The translations under genes and the position numbers were made by a program. Positions 23,100 through 34,869 of a stretch of 64,000 nucleotides of DNA are shown here, piece after piece; the stretch's first letter is position 1, and each line of letters starts with the position of its first letter. Where the stretch lies: contig JNEN01001244.1 in the NCBI GenBank assembly GCA_000697355.1, positions 248,001 through 312,000 of the forward strand, given 5' to 3'. The stretch comes from Syncephalastrum monosporum B8922 (taxonomy: Eukaryota; Mucoromycota; Mucoromycetes; Mucorales; Syncephalastraceae). The notes below the pieces were generated by a model. It ran no database searches. It saw nothing but the letters and a program-made list of their open reading frames with translations, and had not been told where the DNA came from.

Positions 23100-24904
23100 A
23101 TGAACAACGATTTGACCCAGTCCACATTCTGGCGTTACTGCGACGCCGACGGCGTGTGTCATTGCGACTGGCGTCTGACTATTACAGGCTGCGAGGAACA
23201 TAATGCTCTCAAAGTTATCTACATTGTCAATGCTGTCGTTTCTGGCCTAGTCGGCCTTGTTGGTATGACCCACTCGTTGCTCTGACAGCATTTATTAAGA
23301 TCCTGATCCATATCTCTAGCTGTATTGATCCTTTCTCATCGCGTTGTCAACCTGAATCAGCAAGTTGTGGACTGTCGTACAGGATTCCCTCGTCCAAAAC
23401 CTATCGAATCCATGGCCGTCATGGGCGCGCTATTCAATTTCTGTATGGATTCCCGAAATTCAGGGGCAAAGTCACGAGAGAGGATGTGAGATCAGCATCG
23501 TAGTATTAACACTTTCGATTTTCCTTGACCGATATGTAGTGCGAATGATCCACTCCATCGTGATGGTCACTGACGTTGCTCCAAATGTGATTTTCCGATC
23601 GTGTAAGCAAACAAAAGATTTCCAGGTTTTTTTTTTGGGAGGTATTTCCACTTACATACATTCCTTTCAGTCTTTTTTGAATTTCCTTGGGCACCTGGTC
23701 TCGGTGCACTTGCGTGCTACGTTTTCGGTCTCTCCTACACGCTCGCAGATGTAAAGAAAAAAGAGAGAAATTGGCGGATGCAGTGTAACGCAGTCTATTT
23801 ATCCTCCCCATCGCCCGCTTTTTTTTTTTTTTTCATATTAGAGCTCCAAGGTGATCTACGATGCATGGATCCGTACGCCTATCCTAATCGACGCCTGCTG
23901 TGTCATGGTCTTATTTCTACCGGTCGTATCCAACAACATCTGCTCGGTCGCAGCGGGCTTTTTTGCAGCGCAAGGCAATGACTACTTAGCCGGCGCATTC
24001 ACCAATGCCCTGTACTACCTCTGGGCGGTGTACACAGGTTTTCTTGGATGTCTTGTTTTGTACGCCGGTATCCGCCTCCTTCGACTTTTACAGCGCCATC
24101 TCATCCAAAAGAGCGACAGCCACGTTGACGTCGGCAAAGTTCTCCTCGGTGCACTCAAGGTCAAAATCATCATTGGAACTGCCTGTGCTTGCTTGTTCTT
24201 CTTTGCCCTCATTCTCCTCCTGTACGCAATTCTGCGTGTCCCTATTACTCACAGTACGGGATACAACCTGGCCATCTGTCTGTGTTGGACGTTCAATGGC
24301 GTGGCTGCTACCGGCCTCATTGAAGTGGCTGTGCTTCTCAAGTACGTGTTGTGTATTTTGTCATCTTACACAAATGGCAACTCTGCTTTATAGCTATTTA
24401 CTCATGTTACACGGTCATTCTAATAGCTCCCGCATGACTTCAACGCTTTATGGCTCCTCCGGGTTTATGAACTCCTCCGTCGTTAACTCGTCCACACAGC
24501 GTTCCAACACCAATCACCGCTTTACGCTCAGCGAGAAGTTCACGCGCTGGTCAACCTCGATCAAAGAATACAATCGATCCCATACCACCTCGCAGCCGCC
24601 GCTATCGCCTCAGCTCGAATTTCACCGTGAAGAAGCCTACAGGACCAGCGTCTCGGGTGCGGGTCAAAGCCTACCTGCTGCTGAGGAAACGGTCAATGAA
24701 TCACTGCGCAGTCAAATCGAGCAGGAGCACCAGCACTACAACGCTATGACGGGCATGATGCGCACGCCGCAGCGTAACGCATCTCCTCCCCTCTACGAAG
24801 AATATGCGTTGAGACGCCAAAATTCGGATATCCTGCCAGATACCTGTTCCACCGCTTCATCCGCGGCCAACCTTGTCATCAACCAACAAAAGTCACCGTC
24901 CTAA
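23100..24904 (+). CDS. Orphan multi-pass membrane protein, GPCR-like topology
   Basis: Six exons (23100-23262, 23320-23442, 23540-23602, 23671-23750, 23842-24341, 24394-24904) encode 479 aa. Roughly seven hydrophobic helices fill residues about 35-325, after a Cys-rich N-terminus (C-D-A-D-G-V-C-H-C) that could be extracellular and disulphide-bonded. A hydrophilic Ser/Thr-rich cytosolic tail of about 150 residues follows, with P-P-L-Y-E-E-Y. This matches receptor-like topology, but I recognise no family motif and no ligand can be inferred. It could instead be a transporter-like or fungal-specific membrane protein. Splice phases are all consistent. Confidence 0.72.
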
Positions 24905-25168
24905 TACTAAAAACAAGTCTAAAGCTTTTATCTATCCCTTTCTAGTACATACAAAGTATATTATATTGTTTAGTACATACACTACTCCCCTTTATTACTT
25001 TTTTACGTAGACCTATGTGTCCTTTTATTTAATGCTTTGTGACCGAGTAGACTTGTGGTAGGAATGTTTGCGAGAGTGTGAATAGTGAGAGTGTGATGTG
25101 ATAAGTGGCTGGGAGTAGGTCAATGGTAGGAGTATATAGAGAAATGGGTTGAGTATTTGGTATAGCGG

Positions 25169-27527
25169 CTATCGCTCGCGCTTGGTTTCCTCTCGTTTCA
25201 CTTCTTGCAAAGCGGCGGCAACACGTCGCGAAAGGCCATAAATGTCATCTTCACCATCCTCATTCGGCTCACCCTTTTCGCCGCCGGTAATTTCGACACT
25301 TGTCGGGCGACTGGCTCTTGACTTGGATGCGCCACCCGTGTTAGCAATTCGCGTGACAGCCTCGACAAGATCTTGGGATTGAGCAATACGCGACACCAGC
25401 TCAGGCTCGCCACCCTCGAGAAACTGCTCAATGGTCCACACGCCAATGTGCTGGAAAGCAACGTCCTGATCTTTGTCCAAGAACCGCTCGAGGAATTTAC
25501 ACAGGCCACCGTCGGGTGCATTCCATACTTTAACAAACGGTTTGTAGTCCCTGACCTTGGAGCTCAAGTTGCCGATGGCTGCGGCTGAGTTACCTTGCAC
25601 CTCGAGGTTCTCGCTCAGTGTCAACGGTACAAGGACTTCGAGAACCCCCATGCCAAGAAGACGCTGTTTCAGCTCGTCACTCAACGCGAGCACGGCAATG
25701 GCAGCTGTCATTTCGGTTTGGACGCCAGCTGGCACATGGTCGATCAGAGTCTTGATACGCTCCACCGCGCCTGCCTCGACAATGGCACGTTTGTTGCGCT
25801 CTGAGCTGGCAGCAAGGTTCCTCAGGGTGGATATCGCATGACATTGAATTTCTTCATTGTCATCGTATGATAACAGTTGGATCAGCGGATTTACGAACCC
25901 CTCATCGATAATGGGAGATTCATTTGCAGGGTGTATAGATATGTTTCGGATGCATGCGACAGATGAGAGAATGAGCGGAAGGAAAGATGACTTGAGGAGA
26001 CGTAAGAGTGGAGTGAGCCCTTTGCAGCGGACGATCTCCAGTTGGTATTTTTCTGTACAGGCAGTGAGCACATGATTCTTCTCGTCTTCTTCCCAATTCT
26101 TGTCAAAGGGGGGTTGTAGATGCCTTACCGTCCGACGCGAGATTTCGAAGAGCCAGAGCCGCTTGGCACTGCACCTTGAGGCTCTTAGTCTCCATCAGCG
26201 CAATCAAGTATTGCACGAGGCGTGAATCGGTTTGTGCGAGCTTCTTCCGGTTACCAGCTGATGTATGGCGTCAGCCTCTATGCCAACGTGCTGATTTACA
26301 ACCAAATGTTCTTACCATCTACGGCAATATTGCTCAGAGCAGTCGTGCAATAGTACTGCACATCTGCATCAGGGGAGCTGAGAAGACCAATCAGGACAGG
26401 AATAGCACCGGCATTCACAAGCTGCTGGCGATTCTCCTCTGGAAAGAGAAAAAATAAGCTTTCGGGTGAAATGACAAGCATAACAGGACTTACGCGTATG
26501 TGTCATATTTAAAAGGGCGCCTGTTGCATTGCGTTGGACGCGCTGGTCTTTGGAACGAGCGAGATCTACGAGGAGCCTCAATGCATCTGATTTTGCAATT
26601 CTGGCCTTATTTTCGTCTGAGATGGATGGGATGTTTCAGTAAAAAGAGACAAACAAAGGGAAGAAAAAGAAAGAAAGGAAACACAGAATGCCATACCATG
26701 TGTAGCAAGATTTGTGATGCAACCGACAGCGTTGCATTGTACTTCGACGTTGGGGCTGCCCATTTGCCGTATCAATTGTTCGAGACCGCCAAGCTTGACA
26801 ATCAACAACTTATTCTCCGCTGTCAATCATGCATTAAGGTGAGAGACATGATCTTCTTTTTTTTTTTTTTTTCTATAATTCTCACGCAGGCGTGCATAGG
26901 CAGAGCAAAGGTGCGAGACAAATAAGGATAATGGAACTTACTATTTACTGCCAAATTGCCCAAGGCCGCACTCGCAGCTCGTTGCACTTCGACGTCGTGG
27001 GATTCGAGCAAAAACAAAATAGGATCCAATGTGTCGCGTCCGACCTGTCGCACATCTTCATATATTCATATGAAAATCCAGTGTCAGTGGGTTCTTCCTT
27101 GATGACACGCGTGGCGAATACCTTTTTCGGTGATTTCTGCAAAGGCGAGGGCTGCCGAGCGTTGCAAGTCGACGTTATCTGAATACGCCAAAGTCGAAAG
27201 AGAACGTAGAGGTTCGCCTTCGAAGAAGTTGGTGTGGTTGCGATCTTTTTTTTTTTTTTTTTTAAATGTACACAATGAGGAGCGGTCAGCTTATATTCCA
27301 CGAAAGAATCAGACGCTGTTGCTTACTCTCCAAGAATTGCAAAAGAGATGCTATTGCCTCACGTTCATTTTCCTGCAAGAGAGGTTCATAGAGGCCGGTT
27401 CGGTTTCGTTCTAAAAGGAGGCCGACGTAAAGCAGGTCGGCAGTTGAGTGATTACAAGTCGGGAACAGACGAGAAACTCACTTCCAAAGCAATCTTGGCA
27501 GCATGAACAGCTGGCAATGTTGCCCAT
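25169..27527 (-). CDS. VAC8: Vacuolar armadillo-repeat protein Vac8
   Basis: Nine exons (27527-27482, 27410-27327, 27244-27122, 27055-26942, 26819-26697, 26616-26494, 26438-26316, 26257-26129, 26052-25169) give 582 aa. The start [10 protein letters not shown] fits N-myristoylation (Gly2, Ser6) and palmitoylation (Cys7, 9, 10, 13). The rest is tandem ARM repeats with Vac8 signatures: [39 protein letters not shown] and [13 protein letters not shown]. Vac8 on the vacuolar membrane supports inheritance, nucleus-vacuole junctions and autophagy scaffolding. Most internal exons are about one ARM repeat long (113-129 nt). Intron 2 ends in a purine-rich AAAAAG acceptor at 27245. Confidence 0.96.
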
Positions 27528-27774
27528 ATTCGAATAGGAATGCAGAAGACAATAGAAGCAGAAAGAAGAGTGGAAAAGAGATGAGAAGAGAAAGAAGAAA
27601 AAGAAAGGAGGGAGGGAGGGTAAAAAGGCGCAAGTACAGTGTCTTGTCTTGTCCGAACAAAAGAGGCGGTAGTTTATTGGGGGACGGGGCGTCCTAAAAG
27701 AGAAAGAGAACAGAGGAAAAAGAGAGAAGGAAGGCAAACGATAGGTTTCCCTGTTTCGGTCTCTTCAGAGTGAC

Positions 27775-28251
27775 GTGTTTCTTCCACGTGCAATGGCCTC
27801 TATACACAGTAGTGATACCATCGCACGCACCTTGCTTGACTGTCAACACTTCAATGAGCTCTTATCATACTTCACTTGCCGCGCCTTTCCTTTTCCAACA
27901 CATTCCCACTCACCTCTCTCTCCGTTGCAATTCCTCACCTCGAATTCGGTTCTGCTTCAAGCGCTGTACCTCCTTTCGCGCGTATCATTCACCATTCGTC
28001 CTCATTTGCTAACAACGATAATGATAATGCTCATGCTGTATGCCAATTCCGTGCGATATATCAGTCATCACTGTAGTGATTCGTGTCTATTTCAGCAATG
28101 TTTTGATTTGTCCATGGATGATATAAAGCATCCGCCCGCTGACATGCATCCTGCTTCTCTGCACAAAATTCATATAGCGACGCTTTGCCATTTTTTTGGC
28201 ATCAGACTGTCTGCTCAGAGTAACCGAGATATCCGGTATCCCATCGCATAG
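27775..28251 (+). CDS. Hypothetical 158-aa ORF divergent from VAC8
   Basis: Uninterrupted plus-strand frame of 158 codons, with a second in-frame ATG at 27793. It contains a hydrophobic stretch (L-L-T-T-I-M-I-M-L-M-L) and a Cys-rich patch (C-S-D-S-C-L-F-Q-Q-C). No domain was recognised. In this region frames of this length can arise by chance, and there is no splice or codon evidence for or against it. If it is not a gene, 27528-28380 is simply the VAC8 promoter and the 3' flank of the next gene. Confidence 0.3.
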   Translation: MFLPRAMASIHSSDTIARTLLDCQHFNELLSYFTCRAFPFPTHSHSPLSPLQFLTSNSVLLQALYLLSRVSFTIRPHLLTTIMIMLMLYANSVRYISHHCSDSCLFQQCFDLSMDDIKHPPADMHPASLHKIHIATLCHFFGIRLSAQSNRDIRYPIA

Positions 28252-28380
28252 CAATAAGGAACGCCGTTTGCTCTGAGCTTGCTTACACTATCCTCTTTTG
28301 CTATGAAAACATAAAACGAAAGAGCACGATCTTGACTTTTTTCCAGTATTAAGTACATGACGTACGATTTAATGAATAAT

Positions 28381-30431
28381 TTAGACAGCAAATGTTTCTT
28401 GGAATAAACGCGGATCGATCGATCCAGAATCCGCAGTCGAAGCGGATTCCTCCTTGACAGTAGAATTCAACACACGACGCCAATGCACGGCATGGTCAAC
28501 GTGGTCCGCATAAGCAACAATCTTGTGCTTTTGGCCGTCGGTCGCCACACGGAGAATGAGGCCGTGGGCACGGCTAATACACACCGTTTCCTGGTCATCC
28601 AGTGTAGGCTTCGATACGCGCTCCAATGCGCTCAACGGCAGCTCCATAGGCTGTTTCTCCTATATTTTCCATGGTAAACAAAAGAAACGAATCCATAATA
28701 GTGTACCTTGTGTGAGAAGCTGTGCAGCACAAGTTTGTTGTCGTCAGAAAGGGTGACCCAGAATCGTTCCCATGTCTACGGATACGTAGTGTCAACAAGA
28801 CGTTTTCCCGTTATCTCTGCATTTACCGGAAAACCAGCACCGTGCATGTAGAAAGTCAGGTAGTCTCCGATTTCGCAGTGCTCACGCGACGCCCGCAAAG
28901 TAGTCTCATCGCAGAGCACGTCGTCGTTGCTCGCTATCTCGTCGTCCAGGCTTGATATCCCGGATGTGTAGGTGTAATAGGTCCAAGGTTGTCGGTTGGG
29001 GTGCTGTGCAGACGCAGAGGCGCCGCTATCATGCATATCGACCGCAGGTGGATGTATCGTGCTCGGCGTGCCGTTGTCTTCCCATGTGAGCTCGATCGTG
29101 AGCTCAATGTCCCAATTCTTCACATTATGTGGGTTGGCCAGGCGGTAGCGTACCACCTGCTGATGTGCCTTGGGCAGATGCTGGGATGCGATGCGCGCCA
29201 TACCCACTACAATGGATCCTTGTCTGCTATTCTGAGCCAATTTCCAAAAACGCCTTTGACCACGCCGGTGTGCCATCACAAAAGCGAGCTCAAAGGGCTG
29301 CTCATCAATGGATCTAAAGATAACAATATACAAGGGCTACATGAGTTTCAAAATAGTCCTCTTCCACTTGTGATCAACGTACAGCACAAACGTTTTTTCA
29401 GGCCCGGGACACGCACTTTGGCCCTTGGATGACTTTGAAAGCGTTCCGCGAACCAAACTGGTTTGGCTGATGCCATTGAGACGTATGTCGAGGTCGAAAT
29501 CTTGACCTATACACTGTATGAGAATCTCGGTCTAGATTGACGGGCATATGCCTACCTCGGGAGGACGCCAAGTTACTCACGTGCAGAACTTTTTTTTCCA
29601 TTGAAATCAAGTTAGTCAGCACATCTCCAGAGTCCTTTACTATGTATGTATCTTACTCTTGCAGTGAAGCATCTGTCCGTAGTCGGCCGAATAGGTTTTT
29701 GCCTCATGGCTAGGTAAGCGTAAGTATAAGCGCATCGATATGGATAGAACATACTTGTGTTTGTTCGCAGGCGAGTAATGGGTAGCATCAAATGCGGAAC
29801 GTCCCGTGGCCATACTTTCCTCATCCGAATCGGCGCTATCCTCGACATCAGAAGTACTAGTATATGTGCCGGTTGAGGCGGCTGTGTCTGCCTCAGGGAC
29901 GGAAGCTGGCTCTGGGAGATAGGTATGTGGAACTGGTGTAGGAGAAGACATAGCGGGTGACGAGACAGAGGTGCGTAGCAGGAACGCCGCATTCACATTG
30001 ATCATGCCTCGATGAAGCTTGCGCAAAGGTTTGCGCAACCACTCACGAATCTGCATAGTAGTCACAGACTTGCTTGGCTTGCCTGGCGCCGCGAGGTTGT
30101 TGTGCGCGAGGGACAACGAAGACGAGAGCGATGAGGTCATAGAGTGGATAGAGTTCACATCCCCTGATGAGTCGGAGAGCGTGAGGCTCGGCGTTGTAGC
30201 TAGTGAGGCAATCTCATGATCCCGCTGGTAGTGGTCTGCAGGAGGAAATCTGCTATGCGCGGAGCTGTTATCCTGTACCGCAGCTGGAACGCATTTGGCA
30301 GGTGCAATCCGCGTTCGGTGTGCCTCATGGTACGCAGAGATTTTGGTCAATGATGCTTTCCATAACATACGGGCCGTCTGCGGCAGTTGGACTTTGAGTG
30401 AACGTTCCTCTCGCTTTGAGTGAAGGTACAT
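28381..30431 (-). CDS. Anillin-like protein (AHD-like plus C-terminal PH domain)
   Basis: Six exons (30431-29755, 29709-29657, 29500-29368, 29313-28827, 28775-28707, 28659-28381) encode 565 aa. A Ser-rich, probably disordered N-terminal third is followed by a beta-rich region (F-D-L-D-I-R-L-N-G-I-S, P-E-K-T-F-V-L-Y-V-D-H-K, F-E-L-A-F-V-M-A) resembling an anillin homology domain. The sequence F-Y-M-H-G-A-G-F-P-T-W-E-R-F-W-V-T-L then opens a PH domain ending near H-W-R-R-V-L. Anillins/Mid1/Bud4 scaffold septins and the contractile ring at division sites. Start uncertain: an in-frame ATG at 30497 would add a pyrimidine-tract-encoded hydrophobic leader, which I reject. PH fold likely; anillin assignment moderate. 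Confidence 0.65.
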
Positions 30432-30876
30432 GAGCACACAAAGAAGAAAAGAGAAACAGGAGAATGAGGGAAAAAAGAGAGCAAATCGTGATGTCAAGTT
30501 AGGTGTTGCCCCAGTTGTTCAGGGGGTGAAGGCAGCAAAAAGTCAAACATTGTTGTCTATGTCCATACATTCTTCCTGGGTCACGCGTTCTAATCAAAAT
30601 TATACCTTCGTCCACTCTACACACATTATGCTTCCCAAAGATATACATAGCAGGCAACAATGTTCTGGTTGAGAGTCAAGTATATAAGAAAACAATTAAC
30701 AGTGAAGCGACAAAGACATTAGTAGCGAAATAAAGAGAAAATGTAGAAGATTCAGATGGCGGTGAATTAACGTTGCTTTCTTGGTCATGGTGATCATCCC
30801 CAGGTCTCGGATACGGATCCTCTTCAGTTGTGTTGTTTATGGGTGTCGGCGTCAACGTACCCGGTTCGTCTGGGAG

Positions 30877-32028
30877 TCAATCGACTATGTCGTTGTACTC
30901 AGGGTCGCATTCAACAACGACCTCTTTCAGATACGAGGAGATCATATCATGTTCATCCCACTGAGAATGTTCTTTAGTTTAGACAATGTATACAAAGAGC
31001 CTTATCGACTTACATTGATGGGACCATGAGCCCATTCCGCCGTGCCAAACTCGTAGCTCCCATCCCAAAAACCAATTTGCACACGACTATTGTAGGTGAA
31101 AAAGTTAAAATTCTGTCTTTCTAATATTCATCTCAACTTACGCTGGGTGCGATGGAAACTTGCATACATCATCTTCACACGTCTGCAGACGTTCCTTACG
31201 TCGGATCTCTTGACCGTTAATTTTCCAGACGATAAGGTCTGGTGTCCTATCAGGGTAGATAAAAGTCAGATATATAGAGAATGACAAAACCCTCTCTTAC
31301 CAGTCGATCGCGTATTCGTGAAATTCCTCATAAGCAGGCGCGCCCCCAATGTCATGGGTACCGCCGTTGACAGTATAGAGGGGGTGCTTCCCCCAGAAGT
31401 AGTTGGTTCTAAAGTATCATGATGAGTTGAAGGGTCGCAAAAGATCAGCCCAAAAAAAAAAAAAGCTCGACTTACTGAGCCGTGTGAGGTACGCCTAATG
31501 TTAGGGGGAAAATGAGGTTAAAAATAACCCGGTCGAGACAAAAAGAACGTACCTCCAATGAGCTCAAAATCAATCTCATCGCCACCGTCGGCAATAAGGA
31601 TGACAGCGGTGATAGCACCGCCAACCGGAGAGGATTTGACCTTGGCGGAAAACTTACCATAATGCATGTAAGTAGTCGAGTTAAAGGTGGGACCGCGACC
31701 GGCTTCTTTGTTGTATGGAAGCTCTACAGCCACAGATTAGCTCGATTTATGGCTGTGTGAGTGACTTACTTGTCTCGGCATGTATCAAACGTTCATAGTG
31801 GTCGGGAGGGAGGATATTCATTTTCAGGCCATCGGGCGTGATGTCAAAAGTGCCCTCAGGACTGGAGTCGGCTGTCCAGGCACCCGTGTCTTTGGAGAAA
31901 ATGGTATGCGTATTACGACAGGCGGGTTTGTCTTCACGTTTCTTGTTAGTCAGGCGCGGTTCGAGGGTAGCATTGACTCGCGTGAGACAAAGAGCAAGAA
32001 ATACTGCGGTCAGTGGAAGGAGCTTCAT
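30877..32028 (-). CDS. GH16 cell-wall transglycosidase (Crh-like), with in-frame TGA before a GPI tail
   Basis: Seven exons (32028-31770, 31723-31553, 31494-31476, 31408-31301, 31246-31142, 31086-31014, 30960-30877) give a 272-aa protein with an N-terminal signal peptide (about 1-20). The catalytic D-E-I-D-F-E is at 135-140, followed by Q-T-N-Y-F-W-G and D-W-T-P-D-L-I-V-W. Crh-type GH16 enzymes crosslink chitin to beta-glucan in the wall. The frame ends at TGA (30879-30877), but the same frame continues without a stop to 30676: a Ser/Pro/Asp linker and a C-terminal hydrophobic segment typical of a GPI-anchor signal. Readthrough, recent nonsense mutation or sequencing error are possible. No alternative splice restores the frame cleanly. 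Confidence 0.88.
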
Positions 32029-32419
32029 AGTAGAGAGTAAGTTGCGAAGGAAGAAAAGATAATTAAAAATGGATGAAGAAAGGAAAGGACAAGACGGTGG
32101 ATTGTTGGGAGAAGTATAGGTCTAGACACGCAAGGTCACGACAAAAAAAAAAAAAAAGAGGGATTTATTTCATTCTCTAGGAGTACGAAGGGGCCGGTTT
32201 CTTTTGTACATACTAAGGCTATACACGAAACGTGTAAAATCGTTCTCCTTTCGGACGTGTGCGCGCCACTATCATTCCTGTCTGCATAGATGATCGTATA
32301 CACGCATTTGCTTTTTATTATTATCTTTGGTTCTATGTAGCTGGAAGAATAATCACATTGAGAACAGATCCTTTTCCATCGCCAGGAATAAAATAAAATC
32401 GAAAATTACCAGCAAGAAT
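32029..32419. other. Intergenic, 391 bp
   Basis: Promoter side of the GH16 gene and 3' flank of QCR10, with a 15-A tract at about 32143-32157. Nothing else was seen. Confidence 0.45.
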
Positions 32420-32707
32420 TTACTCGTCGTTGTTCTCTTCGGGAACAGCAAAGTAGCTGCCAGCGACAGGAACCTTGCTCAGGATATCCTTCTTGACAAG
32501 CGGAATGTCCGAGCCCAAGAGAGCGAGGGCAGAGCCGGCGGCAGCACCCCACAGAGCAAGGCTAGGCGCGCTATATCAATCATTCAGAGACAAAGTTTAG
32601 CCAAAAAGACATAAAGTGAATCAAAAAGCGATAGCATACACGCGAAGGAACTTCTCGGGCGAGATGAAGTGGAAATGGGGGTTGGTCGCGATTCTGGCGA
32701 TGGGCAT
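32420..32707 (-). CDS. QCR10: Ubiquinol-cytochrome c reductase subunit 10 (complex III)
   Basis: Two exons (32707-32640, 32570-32420) give 72 aa, close to yeast Qcr10 (77). The order is a basic N-terminus, S-P-E-K-F-L-R-V, one membrane helix rich in small residues (L-W-G-A-A-A-G-S-A-L-A-L-L), then D-I-L-S-K-V-P-V-A-G-S-Y-F. The last motif matches the K-I-P-x-L-G-x-x-F pattern of the family. It is a single-pass accessory subunit of the bc1 complex in the mitochondrial inner membrane. The donor is GTATGC after codon 22 plus two bases. Confidence 0.82.
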
Positions 32708-33331
32708 CGTTATGGAGTTTCTTTCAGAAGAGGCAGCAGCCGCATGTTTTGCTGTTCCGCGCTCATGGACCCCCGGCTCAGCCATGTGACTTGCGATTTT
32801 ATTCGAATTATGAAAGTGTGCTGCATTTATTCCTCTTTACTCTTTTGGCCTTCCTTACTACTCGTAGTCTTGTTTTCATCGACCCTGATGTCTAGTATCT
32901 TTGTAGCAAGCTTATCGCATGTCGCGTGCCTTTGATCCGTATTCATGGTATGCCGACCAGTCAGGAGTCTGCGCTCAGCTAAAAGACAAAAAGAGTTACA
33001 TAACAAGGGAAAGGGGTTCAAAAGTAAAAAAAAAAAAAAGGTCGTTTTATTTTGCCCCTTTACCATTATAAACAGCGCTTTGGGCGCGTATACATGAGGT
33101 TGACATGATGGATACACACATGTAAATTTTCATCAATGCACATCATCGAAGATCTATGCGCATGTCATGCCTACCCCACATATCCATGCCTTACTGTTAC
33201 TTTCCTGTACATACAGACACACATGCACATACACATACACATATGTTATTCAAACCCTTGACATGAATGAATAAGAAAAAAAAATTACATTTAAGAATAC
33301 AAAAGTTACAGAGCTAGTAACTGCGGGGTAT
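32708..33331. other. Intergenic, 624 bp, with a CA-rich microsatellite
   Basis: QCR10 promoter on the left and UreD 3' flank on the right. ACATAC-type simple repeats lie at about 33211-33244, and a 13-A run near 33027-33039. No gene was recognised. Confidence 0.45.
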
Positions 33332-34267
33332 CTACATGAGCACTTTGGAGAACATGCCGCTGCCAATGATCTGTTCCAAGCCTTTACCGAGACACTCGAG
33401 TTTAACAAAATCACGTACCATCTCAGTTGTGAGGCCAGCCACACGCACGAGTAAGCCGTTGCCTTCTAGGAAGGGGCTGGAGGACCACAGGAGCGAGGAC
33501 CGCGGCTGTTCCTGAGGAAGGATGCGCTCGCGTTCAGCCTTGGCTTGGACGGCCTGGATGGACTGGTATAGGGTCGAGTCGGGCGTTGTGACGATGATCA
33601 ATGTCGCAAAGCACTTGTAGGGCTCCAGCTGCTGGGCCCGTTTCTGGTCCAGCACCATGTGGTCCCGAAGAACGAGTTTCCCGGCCTGATAGACATCGAT
33701 GCGGCTCGAATAGTGCTTGAATAGCCAGCTCTCGCCCCGGGAGAGACGTCCGCTCGTGAACCAGTCGAGCAAGACGAGCTCCGAGTCGGCTGCAGCGAGG
33801 CGCAGGGTTTGCTTCGATGCAAAGGACGAGTTGCGGAAAGAGGTGACCGGGTCGGGCAGGATGAAGAGACACGTTCCCGGATCGGCTGCGACGTCGGCTG
33901 CGATATTCTGGATTGACGAGGCGGTGTCGTCCGACGCGGGAGCAGGAGCAGTGCGCCGACTGGTCAGCCATAGCCGTTGATCGGCGCGATCTTTGAATAC
34001 TTTAGTGTTGCCCTGCGTAAGCAAAAGGAGAATCGCCCGCGATTCAACTGTGATGTTAATGTTGAACTGGTCGCCACTCACGATGCCGCCGCCGTAGCTG
34101 AGCATATACACCACAGACAGCCGCTCGGCATGTCCTTTGGTGGGAATGAACTTGAGGGGGTATTGCGCATGGATCCTTGAAAACTTGCCCGTTTTGCCGT
34201 GGCATTGACACACTAGCGTCCCTGATCCTGGTTCATTGGGCACACACGATGTCACTGCAATGGTCAT
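33332..34267 (-). CDS. ureD: Urease accessory protein UreD
   Basis: Intronless, 311 aa, family-typical length. Recognisable UreD blocks are Y-P-L-K-F-I-P (near 36-42), V-V-Y-M-L-S-Y-G-G-G-I-V-S-G-D, L-L-L-T-Q-G-N-T-K-V-F-K, L-P-D-P-V-T-S-F, L-L-D-W-F-T-S-G-R and R-V-A-G-L-T-T-E at the C-terminus. UreD with UreF and UreG delivers nickel to apo-urease in the cytosol, so the organism probably hydrolyses urea. No other urease genes are in the window, as expected for a dispersed eukaryotic set. Confidence 0.96.
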   Translation of the reverse strand: MTIAVTSCVPNEPGSGTLVCQCHGKTGKFSRIHAQYPLKFIPTKGHAERLSVVYMLSYGGGIVSGDQFNINITVESRAILLLLTQGNTKVFKDRADQRLWLTSRRTAPAPASDDTASSIQNIAADVAADPGTCLFILPDPVTSFRNSSFASKQTLRLAAADSELVLLDWFTSGRLSRGESWLFKHYSSRIDVYQAGKLVLRDHMVLDQKRAQQLEPYKCFATLIIVTTPDSTLYQSIQAVQAKAERERILPQEQPRSSLLWSSSPFLEGNGLLVRVAGLTTEMVRDFVKLECLGKGLEQIIGSGMFSKVLM

Positions 34268-34869
34268 AACAGCTTCTATTATCGTAATAGAATAAGGGGT
34301 GCTGCTGTGTGTACAAACTGATCCTGTACTGTATCTAAAATTGGATGAGCTATATTTTTATTGGGATTTACGATCCACGAATCACAGGCTCGTAGCTTAT
34401 CGCTGACAGTTGCCTATTGTCTGCTTACCTGCTTATCAGCCGAGTTTGCGCGACCATAATGAGTAGGTGTATCCTCGGATTCGGACAGAAACCTGGACAA
34501 GGCACGTTTACTATATGCATACATACATTCGCGAACATGTGACACAATACAGGAGAACTGTACTTGCGCAGAATATGGGTGTCGTAAGGACATCCATCAT
34601 GTGTAGCCATACACATCCATTGCTTCTCGTTCTACATCAATGAATGTCTTTTTAAAGCGAGAAAAGGGTACTATATTATATCTTTACATGGCTATGATGA
34701 GTATTTACACCTACACGTAGCAGCGGGTGAATAAAACCAAGTCAGAAGCATACAGCGCATTCTACTTACATTTGTTGCTCTAATTTCGTCACACGTCGGT
34801 CTAACTGGTGATGCCCACTACACATGCAAGGTTAGAGTCCTACTCTTAGCACAGTGTGAACATTTTTTT
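34268..34869. other. Intergenic, 602 bp
   Basis: UreD promoter side and kinesin 3' flank. AT-rich, no gene or repeat recognised. Confidence 0.45.

Noticed and set aside
29314..29341. Apparent 27-nt intron in the anillin-like gene
   Set aside because: Too short; a phase-matched GTGGAA donor at 29367 gives a normal 54-nt intron and a better protein.
29501..29656. Possible 8-nt micro-exon within anillin-like intron 2
   Set aside because: It breaks reading phase; direct splicing across the 156-nt intron keeps frame and reads K-N-F-D-L-D-I-R.
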